Assembly (NCBI GenBank): GCA_004123355.1
Contig: SCHM01000002.1
Coordinates: 310,001-374,000 of the forward strand
From: Amphirosellinia nigrospora
Lineage: Eukaryota; Ascomycota; Sordariomycetes; Xylariales; Xylariaceae
Length of the DNA stretch: 64,000 nucleotides
Reading direction: 5' to 3'
In this document: in pieces, positions 47,263 to 58,931 of the stretch
Layout: every line of letters begins with the position of its first letter
Position numbering within the stretch: position 1 is the first letter of the stretch
The notes under the pieces: generated by a model
What the model was told of the DNA's origin: nothing
Database searches by the model: none
The model's input: the letters and a program-made list of their open reading frames with translations, nothing else
Position numbers and translations under genes: made by a program

Positions 47263-48879
47263 ATGCATCACCCTCAATTCAATATTTCGCAATCCTCACA
47301 ACACAACGCCTTCAAAACGGCAATCAAACAGTACAAACCCATTTCAAATACGAAGCTCAGAGCCGATTATAATGCCGGGAGAGAATCGCCAAGATACCCT
47401 TCTCCCAACACAGCCGTTCCACGACACTCTGATGGAACTTTTATCCAGGCTAGCGATCTTGCATGTCAATTGTCTTCAACAGAAAGCCCCTCAGGCAGTA
47501 TCAATGAAACGTCGGTCATCAATAAATTTGAACCTTTCACTGGGCTGATTAATGATTTCGATGAAGAATTCGGCGTCCCGTTGCCGGATGTTTTATGGGC
47601 ATTTTCAGTGATTTTTTCGCCCTCCAGATCCGGGGACTGTGTTGTTGCAGCTGTGCTTCGAGAGCAGACGCTAGAAGAAGACAATACAAGGTCGCTCTTC
47701 ACCCTGTATCTGACTATCAATAAAGGGACCTGGTGTATTGGTGATGAAGAGTACAGCAAGAAGTGGCAGAATGCAGTTAATCATGCTCTGGATGGAAATA
47801 CGCCTGACTTCTCTGGCTTATGGTGTTCACTTACTCAGCACTGCAAAGAGCGTATCAAAAGCTACGCGGAGTCAGCCAAGAAAAATGTACTTGGCAAGAA
47901 AAATGTACTGGGGATTACAGAGCAACCAAAGCCTTCGCTGGAAGATACCTTCACAAAAACGCGCGAGGAAATTTCTGCATGGGCAAGTTCGAAAAATCAT
48001 TCCGGGTTTTCTGCCGCTTTAAACAATTTACTGAAAAGGATTGAAAAGGACATCGTTAAAAAGGACATCGATGAAAAGGATATGAAAACTTTGATCTTAC
48101 TGGCTAAGAAGTGCTGGAGGTTTTTGGAGCGATACGGAGACGACTTCGAAGAATGGTTTGCTGAATTGTTAAAGTGCTTCACTGAGCCGAAAAACACAGA
48201 TTTCCCACAGCTGAGTCACCCCGAGCGAGCAAGGTTTTTTCTTAAGAGCGTAGAGAACCTTGCCAAAATTCCAAGAGCGTTCAATATTTATCTCAAGTTT
48301 CGGGATGTTCTTCAATCCAAGAAGTCGCGGTTCGAGATCAAGTTACTCTTCTATGCATCAATAAATCAAGGCGACAGAGGCCACACGCCGTCCAAAACAT
48401 CCGTACAGGAAATCATGTCAAATATAAAGCGATTTAAAGCATCAAATGTGCATAAAGTAAGAAATATTGTCGAGACGAAGAAACGCTACAATCCACACTG
48501 CGAGATTCAAATTCTTCAGTATATAGACAAAACGGATAACAAATCAGGTATCTGGAATTTGATCGGTTGTAGCAAGCGACAGTGTCTTGCTTGTGCTGAA
48601 TTGTTACGGGCATCTGATTTTCTATTCAAAGAAAGTCATGGCAAAGCCTACTTCCAACAATTCCTATTAAATGAAGGATGGCTAAGACGGAGCGCGAATA
48701 TGAGCTCAGCTATTAGAAAGCTGAATATGGAACTTAAGCGGACAATGCAGATCAAGTCTAAAAGGGGGCGTTCGATGAACCTGACTCGCCGATTTGTCAA
48801 GGCTGGAGATCAAGTTTCATTGAGAGTCTTCATCGTCCCAAAGAGCATGATCTGCTTCACCTTCAGGATGCACAGGTAG
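47263..48879 (+). CDS. OTT_1508-type predicted nucleic-acid deaminase
   Basis: This single uninterrupted frame of 538 residues starts MHHPQFNISQSSQHN. The C-terminal third carries the zinc-deaminase signature of the fungal OTT_1508-like family: NPHCEIQIL (H412, E414), then IGCSKRQCLACAELL, in which C441-x2-C444 complete the metal site, and ESHGKAY about 30 residues later. The middle (about residues 190-330) is helical and Lys/Glu-rich, with two short internal duplications (KKNVLG twice; KDIVKKDIDEKD). The N-terminus has no recognised domain. The deaminase superfamily acts on bases in nucleic acids or nucleotides; the target of this family is not established. No signal peptide or TM, so cytosolic or nuclear. 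The final residues after RFVKAGDQVSLRV may be affected by an unseen intron. Base composition is more AT-rich than the housekeeping genes. Confidence 0.72.
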   Translation: MHHPQFNISQSSQHNAFKTAIKQYKPISNTKLRADYNAGRESPRYPSPNTAVPRHSDGTFIQASDLACQLSSTESPSGSINETSVINKFEPFTGLINDFDEEFGVPLPDVLWAFSVIFSPSRSGDCVVAAVLREQTLEEDNTRSLFTLYLTINKGTWCIGDEEYSKKWQNAVNHALDGNTPDFSGLWCSLTQHCKERIKSYAESAKKNVLGKKNVLGITEQPKPSLEDTFTKTREEISAWASSKNHSGFSAALNNLLKRIEKDIVKKDIDEKDMKTLILLAKKCWRFLERYGDDFEEWFAELLKCFTEPKNTDFPQLSHPERARFFLKSVENLAKIPRAFNIYLKFRDVLQSKKSRFEIKLLFYASINQGDRGHTPSKTSVQEIMSNIKRFKASNVHKVRNIVETKKRYNPHCEIQILQYIDKTDNKSGIWNLIGCSKRQCLACAELLRASDFLFKESHGKAYFQQFLLNEGWLRRSANMSSAIRKLNMELKRTMQIKSKRGRSMNLTRRFVKAGDQVSLRVFIVPKSMICFTFRMHR

Positions 48880-49733
48880 ATCCCCAAGCAGCCGACTCTA
48901 CATTTAACAGAAAAAGATGAGTAGGAAGAGGATATCGGCATCATATGATACTCTCTGCGTGCCATCCTCATAATATAGCATGTAATTTAGTTTTGGGCTA
49001 CTCACTAGCTACAATATCTCAGAATGAAGCAAAGTATCCCCTACCCAGCCGTAACTCAGGCATTTAGCGCCTACGATGCGCAGAAGACCGTGAGGAGGTT
49101 TAGTATGTAGAGTTTTTAGGAGAATAGCGACTATCTTTCGATTTTACCTTCCTCCGACTTCAAAGAACTAGTTTGCAACAAGCGCAGTTAAGTTTAAATT
49201 AGGTATCTAGATGCCTGAAAATGAATTATAATGAATAAAACTCGAGATAGGAAGAAGTAATAAATACCGCATATCATAGAACACTTCCTCTAATCTGTTG
49301 TTGATGGCGGAGATAAGGTCGTACTGACAATGCCCTTATTGTCTCAAATAATAGCATCGAAATGTTTTTGAAACAAGAAAAAGAAACACTTTCCCCAAAT
49401 TTGCTTGTGCTGTTAAAGTAGGAGGAACCCGTATGATCGTAATATCTGTAATTGATTATCATTATTACCATCACCAAGAAGGTGAGTCCGTATATATAAG
49501 ATCGTAGATCCAAAAGCTCGCGACCGATGCAAAACCGATATCCATATCCGTGACCCCGTAACCCCGTAGCCCCGTTCGATTGTACTCCTGATGCCATGTA
49601 CCCTATATACAATATCTCCTCACTGCAAACCTTAGAGACTATGAAGTATAGACCGTTACTGAGAAAACCCGCCTCGCCGTCTCTGTGGAAACTAGCGCCT
49701 GTTATGTACACGCTCTCATCAAACTTCGGTTCT
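48880..49733. other. Intergenic, no supported gene
   Basis: This is the convergent 3' ends of the deaminase-like gene and the next minus-strand gene. A minus frame at 49274-49711 lacks any motif and is probably 3' untranslated DNA. Confidence 0.45.
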
Positions 49734-52700
49734 TCAGATCCTGCCTCCGCCTACGACTTCACGTTCTAAAACCTCTATTTCGCCTGTCTCTCCGGTCCGC
49801 CGCCGTTCGAGAATCCACCGACTTTCACCGCCATCCTGTTCTTTCACGTAAGATATGCTATCGGCGCTTCCCTTGTGCCTATGCCCTCCACCCGGTCGCT
49901 GTTTTGATGGGACACCCACTGTTGGTATCATGTTTTTTGGGACTCGTGTTGGTCTGCGCGCGGCTTCCGGCGAGGCGGGTTCCTCGACCTCGGATAACGG
50001 TGGGAAAGTCGTGGGACCTACGAGGGGAGAGAAGACTGGTGCGCTGACTGGAGACGTGGTCAAGTTGGGCGACATGGCAAGTGGCGGGATCGAATTTGTG
50101 GACACATTTGGAACAGCCATTGTCAAAGTAGGGCTGCCCGCATCACTTTCGGCGCAAGCTGACTCCTGGCTATAGAGCGAAAAGGCCGAGTTCTTTCGGC
50201 CAGAGACACCGAGTTCTTGATTCAATGGACTAATAGCACCATTCCGTTCATACGGAGAACCATCGCGAGAGCTTGTGAGTGAGACTTGGGACCCACCCCA
50301 AGCTTTACTGCGTAGTTTTTGCAAAGCAGAAAGAGATATGTTGTGATCATCCGCCATCATGGCAAGTTGAGCAAGCCCAGGACTTTGTACTGCGCCACCG
50401 TTATTAGGTCCTTGAGACCAACCAATGCTCATCATCGAATTTCTATTCGAGTACTCCGAGCGTTCTGTGATCGGCGTCAGGCTGGGTTCTCGAGAGACAA
50501 TGCGGCCCGATGTTGTGCGAGCAACTCCATTGGGAGCAAAATACCCGCCGTATTGCAAGAGGTTGTCCTCACCCAGCGAGCTTTGAGCGTGGCGCGATGG
50601 TAGAATGGGAGTGGAGCGAAACCCGAATTCTTGTTCATAAAACCCATCGTAATCATTAGCTAAAGCACTCGCATTAGCCTCGGCGATGATGTAATCGTCG
50701 TCCTGTTCGTAATCGTCCAGTGCCGAAAAGTCGTCCTGCTCATAAAAAACCGATGGGTCCTCATGAAGCGCATCTGGATATGAATGAGACGATCCCGATG
50801 CCGTGGGTGATGTGATTGTTAAATCTGTCGGTGGATCTGGAGATGAATCTCTGCGAAATTTACCAGAAGCTGCAGCCATGTGCAGATGGGATACTAATGC
50901 TGCTGGCGATGGTAATGCTCCCGGATAGCCTAGATTCTCTAGGTCGGGGAGTGCTTGTTGTGGCGCCTGGCGTTGAAGCGCATTGGAGGTACCTACCTCG
51001 TCCTGAGCATCCACTGTCTTCGAGCGCATGTCGGCACTTAGTGAAGTATGGGCAGGAGACCTTGATTCGATCGACTGGCCGGAGAGCCTCGAGGTTATAT
51101 CAGACTCCCGCTTCTTAGTCTCCAAAGCGGCGTTTCTCTGTGCCAGAACTTGGGGAAACATTCCGGGTATTGGGCGCCCATACTGGTCTGTATCATTCAA
51201 ATCAAATATAGACTCATCAAATGCTGAGCCATCTCCTTCTCCATCAAAGTTATGCATACCATCATTAAAGTAAAGTTCGTCATCTTGACCAAGGTCTGTT
51301 TTAGTATTGATGTGTAGTCGTGCAATTGTTGCTTCAGGAGATTCCATGACAGGTTCTAATCCTTGGATCCCTAACCCAGCAGTCGATTCATCATTGTGAA
51401 TCTGGTTCGGATCGAATTCAGCATAAAGGTTTGGATGTGTTCCTGTATCTTGCTCGAATCCTGGCGTTTCTCCCGTCTCGGCATATCCAATGATATGCCC
51501 ATTGTCATCCCTTGGCGTTGGAAATACCTCGGCATTGTGAGGGCTTGTTAAGGATGATGTCGGGTCGGATCTCTGAAAGGCGAATCCTGCGAAGTTATCT
51601 TGATCATTATCCGGGTCATTTGCAGCGTCAAAGTTCTTCATAGTCATCCAAATCAGCATTGACACCAGGAATCCGCTCTTCCAAGTCATCGTCATAATCC
51701 ATCGCGTCGTAATCGAAGGCGTCCTCGTCAAACTCGTCAAAACGCGAATCTCTTCGCTCACTAGGCAATCCGGAGAGTTTATCCTGTTGACGTTGCCGGT
51801 GCCTTTCCTCGAGTATCTTTTCTTGTTCTGCCGCTCCAATCATATCAAAACTGAAAACGCTAAAACGGGATGAGGTACTCTTCATGTGCTTAGGAATGGC
51901 AGAGCGAGAGCTTGCCATAGATGTTGCTGACAGTTTGCGAGACACAGATGACCCGGAAAGCGTGTTCGTGCTGTTTTGCCATTGAATGTTTTCATCATCA
52001 GTCTGTGCTCTAGAGGACTGGGCTCCCAAAGAGCCTCGAGACCTCTGACTTGAAGTTACATTCATGGAACGACCCTTAGAAGACCGGTACCCAGTCCGAA
52101 CCAATTCGAGACGGTCATCCTTGGGAGGGACTGGTGGCGCCCTGGTGGGTGCGGAAGGTGTGCTGTGCTGCGGATGGCCGTCTCCAACATTTGTATGTTC
52201 ACTGTTAGTATTGCTATATTGGGTTACAGGTTTGCGTGGCCTCGGAGCACTAAAATCATGCACCAAGGTGCCTCGTATTCGGGGTCATAGACAGGTTCCT
52301 CCGACCCCTCACGTAGCGATACTGAAAGATCCGGTATACTCTGGCTTGTCTTTCTCCGCAGTAGCAATGTAGACATGGGATTTTTCAAAAATGGCAGCCC
52401 CTTCTTTGCTTTAGACAGGTTCCGCGCAACGGGTGGTTCGGAATGTGATGTCCTAGCCCCTGGCGGCCGTTTTCCCGTGGCTGGTGCATTTTGAAGATCG
52501 GTCGGACTTACGAAGGACGATGTAGCCCTGGAAGCTTTGGCGGGAGCCGGCGGTTTACTACCAGCAGAGGTAAAGAGTGCGCCAGAGCTCGCGGGCGAGG
52601 CTGAGACCTGTGGTATAGGCTGATTTGAAACAACATTTTCTCGAGAATAGTTCTCTAAGGCCAGCCCGCCCATAAGCCCGCTTGTTCATTATAAGGGGAT

Positions 52701-53108
52701 CGAGACTGAGGGAGGGCTTTGGATCGTTGCGCGGTTTCTGGTCTGAAGTTTGGCCTGAGTCCTGGCTATACACGGACTGTACCGAGTCGGCAGAGACAAC
52801 TCTGGCAATAGGCGGTAATACAGGGGGGTTATCGTCTCGCCGGGCCTGGGCCTGTGCCTGTGCCTGTGCATGCGCCTGTACCTGTACTTGTGCTTGTGCT
52901 TGTGCAGGCGCCGGCGCTCGTGGCTGGGGCTGGCCTTGGGCCTGAGAGAAGGGGAGGGATGCATCGGAGCGCGGTCGGACGTCAGGGGCTGGTACGCCGT
53001 CTGCGGGGACGAGATGGGCAGGCTGGAGTGCGGCTGTGTCCCAAGAGGCGCGGTCCAGGTAGGAGGAGGATTAGACGGGGTCCGCCTGTGAAAGCGAAGA
53101 TGAAGCAT
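49734..53108 (-). CDS. Large disordered conserved-type hypothetical protein
   Basis: I do not recognise the family. The proposed start at 53108 is MLHLRFHRRTPSNPPP. The protein (about 1,120 residues) is mostly Ser/Pro/Gln/Asp-rich. Likely structured or conserved short blocks are DPLIMNKR, FLKNPMSTLLLRRKTSQ, IRGTLVHDFSAPRPRK, RFSVFSFDMIGAAEQEKILE followed by a charged helix, IPGVNADLDDYEE, and a C-terminal SRWILERRRTGETGEIEV ending VGGGRI. A Gln/Ala repeat comes from the hexanucleotide tract at 52845-52912. Frame changes near 52948, 52675, 52262 and 51640 interrupt it; the 52262 one is mended by one extra C. Such proteins are often regulatory scaffolds, but nothing here fixes a function. Confidence 0.65.
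52845..52912 (-). repeat. Degenerate hexanucleotide tract encoding Gln-Ala repeats
   Basis: On the minus strand it reads as CAGGCA/CAAGCA-type units giving an alternating Gln-Ala (with Val/His) run near the N-terminus of the large hypothetical protein. Unit sequence is degenerate, so it is probably old and selected at the protein level. Confidence 0.75.
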
Positions 53109-53121
53109 GCCGGCGCGGGTG

Positions 53122-53176
53122 CGGGGACGGGCGGGCACGAGCACGGGGACGGGGACGGGGGCGGGGACGGGGGCGG
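53122..53176 (+). repeat. GGGGAC-type G-rich repeat
   Basis: Eight runs of three to five G are spaced by one to a few bases on the plus strand. They lie directly 5' of the start of the minus-strand gene at 53108. The array fits the G-quadruplex pattern. Confidence 0.75.
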
Positions 53177-54224
53177 ACGCAGGCGAGACGAGGCGTGGGC
53201 CGTCGGCGTGTGGGCGTGGGCGTGGGCGAAGTAGTTGAGCACGTGGTGAAAAGACGGAAGGATGTCTATCGGCCGAACTCTAACATGACGCACGTGTTAT
53301 TCGATGCAACCGCCGGCTGGTATAAAGTCAAGCCTATATAGCAGTTAGTTAGTACATTGACACGATAGGCACATCACCTTGAAGCAACATGACACTTACC
53401 TACCTAGCAGTCGTGACCAAAAAAAAAATGACAAAGATAGAATAAAAACACTTACCGGCCAGGGCGGTCGTGGCCGCACTTGTCAGCCCAGCAACATACG
53501 AGAGTGCGAGCAAGACTGCGAGGCTGCGACCAGGGTCTCACGACGATATGTGTTGTGTCACAGCGTCGACGTGCCCGCAGAGTTCCCAATGGCAAAGCAA
53601 TTATCCGTAGGTATGTGTAGTATGTGCAGCAGAGGAATTTTTGTTGTACGGCGGTAGCTAACCGAATTGTCTAAGGACTGCAGGTGTCTCGAACTCTGGT
53701 CTCTGGCGTGCGAGTCACCTTGGATCCATAACGACGACGAGTAAGTACTAGTCTGAGGGGTGGTATTGTCAATGCATGTAAGTCGGGAATGTAGGATTAA
53801 GTACGCATATGTATATGTACTGTAAAGAGGGGTGCTGCCCCTGTCTACATGATTTCCTATGATTCGTGTGTTCCAGGCTCTTGTCGTCATTCGTTGGTCG
53901 CGAGTTGGGAAGACATCCATGGATGACCCAATACCTACAATACTTGAAGACCTTAATCGTCGGTGGGGCTTCACCGACATGGGCAGGTGGTCTGTGCAAC
54001 TCTGCCAAGCCATGTTACCTGCTGGACTTACTTTTAGGACTGTCATTATTCAGCCTAACAAAGCCCACATAATCCACTGTACCAAGTTCACATACATAGA
54101 CTACCTACCCTAGGTGAGTTAGATACTCTAGAGGACATACTTGTATAGTATTATGATGCACTCTATAGAAGCTATGTAACCATAACATACAGACGTATTC
54201 GTACAGCCCCAATTTCTACAACTG
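53177..54224. other. Intergenic, no supported gene
   Basis: This lies between the large hypothetical gene and the 3' end of vph1, both minus. Small frames at 53379-54113 have no motif. A weakly tRNA-like stretch at about 53650-53735 was rejected. Confidence 0.45.
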
Positions 54225-57054
54225 TTAACCAGTGAACTCCGCTAACGCATCATCCTCCTCCAACATGGTAGTGAAAGAAAACGGAGTGAACATGTGGCCT
54301 GCAAACTCCGCATATTTAGATTGCGCCTCGACCCATTGAAGACGCAGGGAATGCAACTACTCCCGTCAGCCTAAAATCCAGAGGATCCGATATTGTGGGG
54401 GAACTTACCATGGCGCTGCAGCCTTCCATGGCAATGAGAATCGCACATGTGAGCACAAACCAGAGACCGAAACCCAAGAAGATCATGATGACACCGACGG
54501 GGCCTATCATGGTGAGCGTTGGCCCGAGAGTCATATCCCAGAGGACACTGCTGAGCTGTTGATGGGCCAACGACAACGCCCACAGACGCAGATACGACGC
54601 GGTATGTGAGATACAATTTAAGCAGAACTCTGTGGTTGCTGTGTTAGTAACTAGGAGTGAAACGAATAAAGGCTCATATCTTACCAATGGTATGGATGAC
54701 TTGGTGAATCATGACTTCACTGAATTCGAATTCCCCGTGGCCCTCCTCATCATCATCATCTCCCCCGTGCGCGATCATAGCAACACCCTCACCATCATCC
54801 GTGTCGACACTCAACCGTCCATTTCCATTACCCGCAGTGTGCCCACCGTCGTCATCATCAAGCGCTGAGACTCTAGCGTGTTCGCCTATGCCGCGGTAGC
54901 CCTTCGCGCGAGCCTTGTTATGCTCCCGACGTAAATAGAACGGCTTTAGGAATAACAGAATCGGGACCTGAACGAACGCAAGTAAAAGTAAAGCAACTTG
55001 CACTGTAGCCTGGCCACTGTACAATTCCTCATCGATATGGCCAGGTTGCAAGAACATGTAGATCAGCATGTTCAGAAGACCTGGTGGTGACCGACCAACG
55101 GCGTACCAATCAACGGACCACTTATAGATGATGCAAACTACTAGATAGCCGAAGATGGACTGGAAGAAGATCATGCCAGGAATGAAGTTGCCCCAGATGT
55201 CGATAGGTTTCTTGAAGTGCCTCGCATTGAGATACGCGAGACACAGCGAATAGGTCATGTGTGCCCAACCCAGGACGATAGACATCTTCATTTTAAAGCT
55301 GTTGGTGAACAAGAGGTCATTGTCAGTACCATGCCACATCCAGTCAAGGCCAAGAGGGTATCGGTAGTCGCCCTTAAGCTTAGCAAGAAGGGGTTCACCC
55401 TGCTTCCATCCCTCAGGAACGTCCCATTCCCAAGCACTATCGAACAAGGTTAGGGACTTGGAGAAGATATCGTTGTAAATGAGACCGGTGAACAGAGAGA
55501 AGATGGCCATAACCAGGGCAATGTAACGACCGTAATAAATCATAGCAAACAGCTCGAATGTGACTTTTTTCAAGGGTCTCTCCCAGTAAATCATCGCGAG
55601 AGCGGCCGCAAGCATAATGATTGCATGACCGAGATCACCGAACATGACGGCGAAGAGGAAGGGGAAAGTAACAATAGCAGGTAGCGCAGGATTAACCTCC
55701 TGATAGGTAGCGGTGCCGTAGGCGTTCACAATGGTTTGGAAGGCCTCGGTAAACTTATTGGTCCTGAGGTATGTGGGTGGAGTTTTGTTTGTCCTGATCT
55801 CGTTGATAATGGATGGAACCGACAAACCCGCCCGGTTGGTGACATCCTGCAAGGTCGACCGAATACGGGGCAAATCGTTGGTAGGGCACCAGGCCTCAGC
55901 AATGAGAGTTCGTCGCTGTCGATCGAAAGAGAAAAGATTCAACGTCTGATAAGTAGCTTTCTCCTTCGTGACTAAAACCATCCAAGCCGCCAACGATTGC
56001 CCGATCTGTGTCAACTCGGCCTGAAGTGTTTGTTGAGTATTTTGGAGCACATTCTGCACGTCGTTGAGACGAGCATTGACCTCGTGCATTTGGTCACGGC
56101 GCAAATCAGTGTTCTCATCGACACTATAAACCTCTGCTCCCATAGACTCTGAAATCTTGCGAATCTTGGCTAGAATCTCCTTGCCATGAGCGAAGATAAC
56201 GAAGACATTCTTACGAATAGCCTCGTTGTTCGTAGGGTCGATCAAGGGTTCGGGGATCTCAGACTGGTTCATGTAGAGATTTCCACGTAGCGTCCGCCAG
56301 AGAATGCGCTCAAAGGCTGCGACACGTTCTCGGTTGATAACGCCCGCCACGAAGCCGATGTTCATGCCTGAGAAGGAACGCTCCGCGTCACCAACCTGGT
56401 TATGCTGTTCAACGTCTTGGAGCAGGGGAGCATCGTCGTCCTCGGTCGAAGCCCGAATCTCATCAACATTACCATGAGCACGATCGAAGAAGCCGCCAGC
56501 CTCCCTGAGAACCCATCGCCATTCTGTCAGCTCGACCTCGCGTTTCTTCAATGTCTCGTAGCTGTCGTTAAGTTGGGCGATGCGTTGTTCGAGGCTTTGG
56601 CTGCGATCGGCGAGCTCGTCAATCTCCGAGGTAGTAGGGGGCGCTAGAGTTTCGACATCAAGATCTAGTTTTCGGAGGGGGATGCTCGCCTTTTCCATCT
56701 GCGCATGGAAGTAGCCTGGCCTGTTAGTCAAGGATGGCGGGCCTGGTTGGATGGCGAGAAGTTATGCTTACGAAGTTGTCGTTCGACGTTGTCGAGTCGC
56801 CTAATCTCTTGAGTGAATGTTCGTTGGAAGGCACTAACATCACCGTTGAGCTGTGTCTTCGATGTTAGCATTTACATAGAGCAGGCAGCCGGATAATCAA
56901 GGGGGGTCGGTGGTTGGTCGCGTACATCTCGAAACTGGACCAGTCCAAGTTCGCCCAGAGCAGTCACACATTCTCTCCCGATTTCATTGGAAATATATAG
57001 CTGTACCATGCTCATGTCCGCCGAGCGGAACATGCTCTGCTTTGACGGAGCCAT
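54225..57054 (-). CDS. vph1: V-type proton ATPase subunit a (Vph1/Stv1)
   Basis: This is the largest membrane subunit of the V0 sector, forming the proton half-channels of the vacuolar ATPase. Five exons: 56926-57054, 56772-56850, 54685-56715, 54409-54629 and 54225-54356; phases agree, giving 863 residues, normal for the family, without a frame break. The start is [20 protein letters not shown]. The cytosolic N-terminal half includes [11 protein letters not shown] and [21 protein letters not shown]. The membrane half includes [46 protein letters not shown], and after the intron [20 protein letters not shown], which carries the essential TM7 arginine. The tail has [20 protein letters not shown]. 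It is a single-copy a subunit in most filamentous fungi; vacuole versus Golgi targeting cannot be told. Confidence 0.97.
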
Positions 57055-58394
57055 CTTGATGGCGTGGGACTCCCAAAGTCGAGCAGTTGATGAACGAGAG
57101 CAACAGGTTGACGATGAGCTTGATCACGCTTGGCCTATGCAGGGGAGACATGGTTGCCTTTCACAGCCACACGTGGTATTTGGGTGTGGCTATGTGGCTG
57201 ATTGCTCTACGTAATTGTGGCGCATTAGCCCGGCTTGGCGCACGTATATTAGGCACCTACCTAGGCCTTTTTAGTAACTACCTAGGTAATCACTGGGCAG
57301 TACATGTAGCTACTGCACAATGAATGAAACTAGGTAGAAACCTTACGTCGATAAAACTTCATCTTGAGGAAAACCAAAATTAAGAGAAGTTGATGACGAG
57401 TTATCCCGTAAAGCGTTGGTCTTGTTACTCCCTTTAACTTGCTAGTTTACGAACCACCTCGTCTCTAATGGCTTTAATGATGAGCAACATTTAATATGGC
57501 CAGGTTTACAATGATGAGAGAGTTCGGCCTTCTTGCTGGTCTTTCTAGCATATTGTCGATGCCAGGCATGGCTTGCAATCTATGATCAGCTCGGCAAGTT
57601 TCTGCTCATCACTATTTCTCTATAGTACTAATCACTGTAGTCTTACGATGCTTCGAGTTAGTTGTATATAAAGGGGTGGCGTGGCGTCCTTCAAAGGTTT
57701 ATATAGGCATAACTGACGAGTTAGAAGTTAAAGTGAGATTATTAGACTTCGAAGCGATAGACATAAATGTATGGAGGCTAGGGTATATAGACTAATAGCG
57801 TATCAACATGCATTGGCCGAAAACCTAATCCAGCCCACTGATCAAACAGACCAACCTATTTACTGACTTTATCGAGCAACTGGCTATTTCTCAGAACCTT
57901 GCATTTGAGTCACAGTCCTTCCCACCTCGGTTATGCACATAGTGAGTTCCGAACCAGAGGAGAAGTTATGTACAACGCTTGCGGCCACGGCCTAGTACTC
58001 AAGCGCCCCTGATATGTAGAGGAAATGAATGTCACCCGGTAGATAGAAATCATGATCATGAACTAAGTTAGCTGTTTCACTATCGTCACTTTGTCACTCG
58101 GTGAGGGTGCCTATAATGGTTATGCAGACCGTGTTGATATAAGCTCACCTCGTACAACAAGCTTTGTCATATATAGGGCAAATCATCTATACTTGTTGTT
58201 GCGAGAAGGCCTCTACAACTACCTCTGTAGGTGCGCTGTAACTATATACAAAGGCTCTCTTTGCCTCTCGCTATGTGCCTTGTACCTTGCCTCGTAACTA
58301 ACGATGAAGCACCAAAGATTAAAAAAACGCCACAAGCTGCGCCAAACTCCGCCTTTAAAGTATATCATCGGTCTCCCTCATTCCCTCCGATTTT
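57055..58394. other. Intergenic upstream of vph1, no gene seen
   Basis: The first 250 bp are the likely vph1 promoter. CTACCTAGG-type palindromes lie at about 57258-57292. Small plus frames (57087-57323, 58091-58422) are unsupported. Confidence 0.45.
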
Positions 58395-58931
58395 CTATGT
58401 CAATTTCCTGGGCCCGGTATAATTCAGCCCACAGGGACAAGTCCAAATCCAAGGAGGTCTCAGCCTCCCCTTCCATACTAGAGAGCAAACTGTCATGACC
58501 CTCAAGCCTCTCCCCAGCTTAAATAAGCGAACCCGTTGTGCCATATACCTAGCAAAATATTGGTGGGCACTGAAGAAATTGGTTCGGGGTTCAGATAACG
58601 TCTGGCCTCCCAAGTTCTCGGAAGATTGTACGAATGGATTGCCAGACTGCGATAACGAGTTCTCCAATGGGATATATTGGGCGCCGTACCGCTGTATGGG
58701 ACACTGGGCATCTGGCTGGCCTCTTGTTTCGCCATTTTTGATGTCCGCGGCTTGCTTCTGAAGGCTTGTATCATTCTTTTCCTCGGTTTGCCCCTTCTTG
58801 GCTTGCTCTTGAAGATTTAGTTGGTTCTTCCTCGCGTTGAGAACCTTGAAGTTCACGCTGCTTAGATCGGGCGTGGTTTCCATATCCGAGGAATGTGGTC
58901 CGTTGCCCAATTTAAAATGCACGGGATTCAT
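58395..58931 (-). CDS. Possible small hypothetical protein (178 aa)
   Basis: An uninterrupted frame beginning MNPVHFKLGNGPHSSDME, with a charged helical first half (NQLNLQEQAKKGQTEEKND) and a basic second half (FARYMAQRVRLFKLGRGLR) ending in a Cys pair (WTCPCGLNYT). No family recognised. It could be an exon of a larger gene or a chance frame. The only support is its length in gene-poor DNA and a protein-like composition in the first 130 residues. Confidence 0.3.
   Translation of the reverse strand: MNPVHFKLGNGPHSSDMETTPDLSSVNFKVLNARKNQLNLQEQAKKGQTEEKNDTSLQKQAADIKNGETRGQPDAQCPIQRYGAQYIPLENSLSQSGNPFVQSSENLGGQTLSEPRTNFFSAHQYFARYMAQRVRLFKLGRGLRVMTVCSLVWKGRLRPPWIWTCPCGLNYTGPRKLT

Noticed and set aside
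53650-53735. A stretch with TAGCTAACCGAATTG and GTGCGAGTC resembling tRNA A and B boxes (leucine-type)
   Set aside because: The B box lacks the invariant GTTCGA core and I could not pair acceptor or T stems. At best a degraded or chance match.
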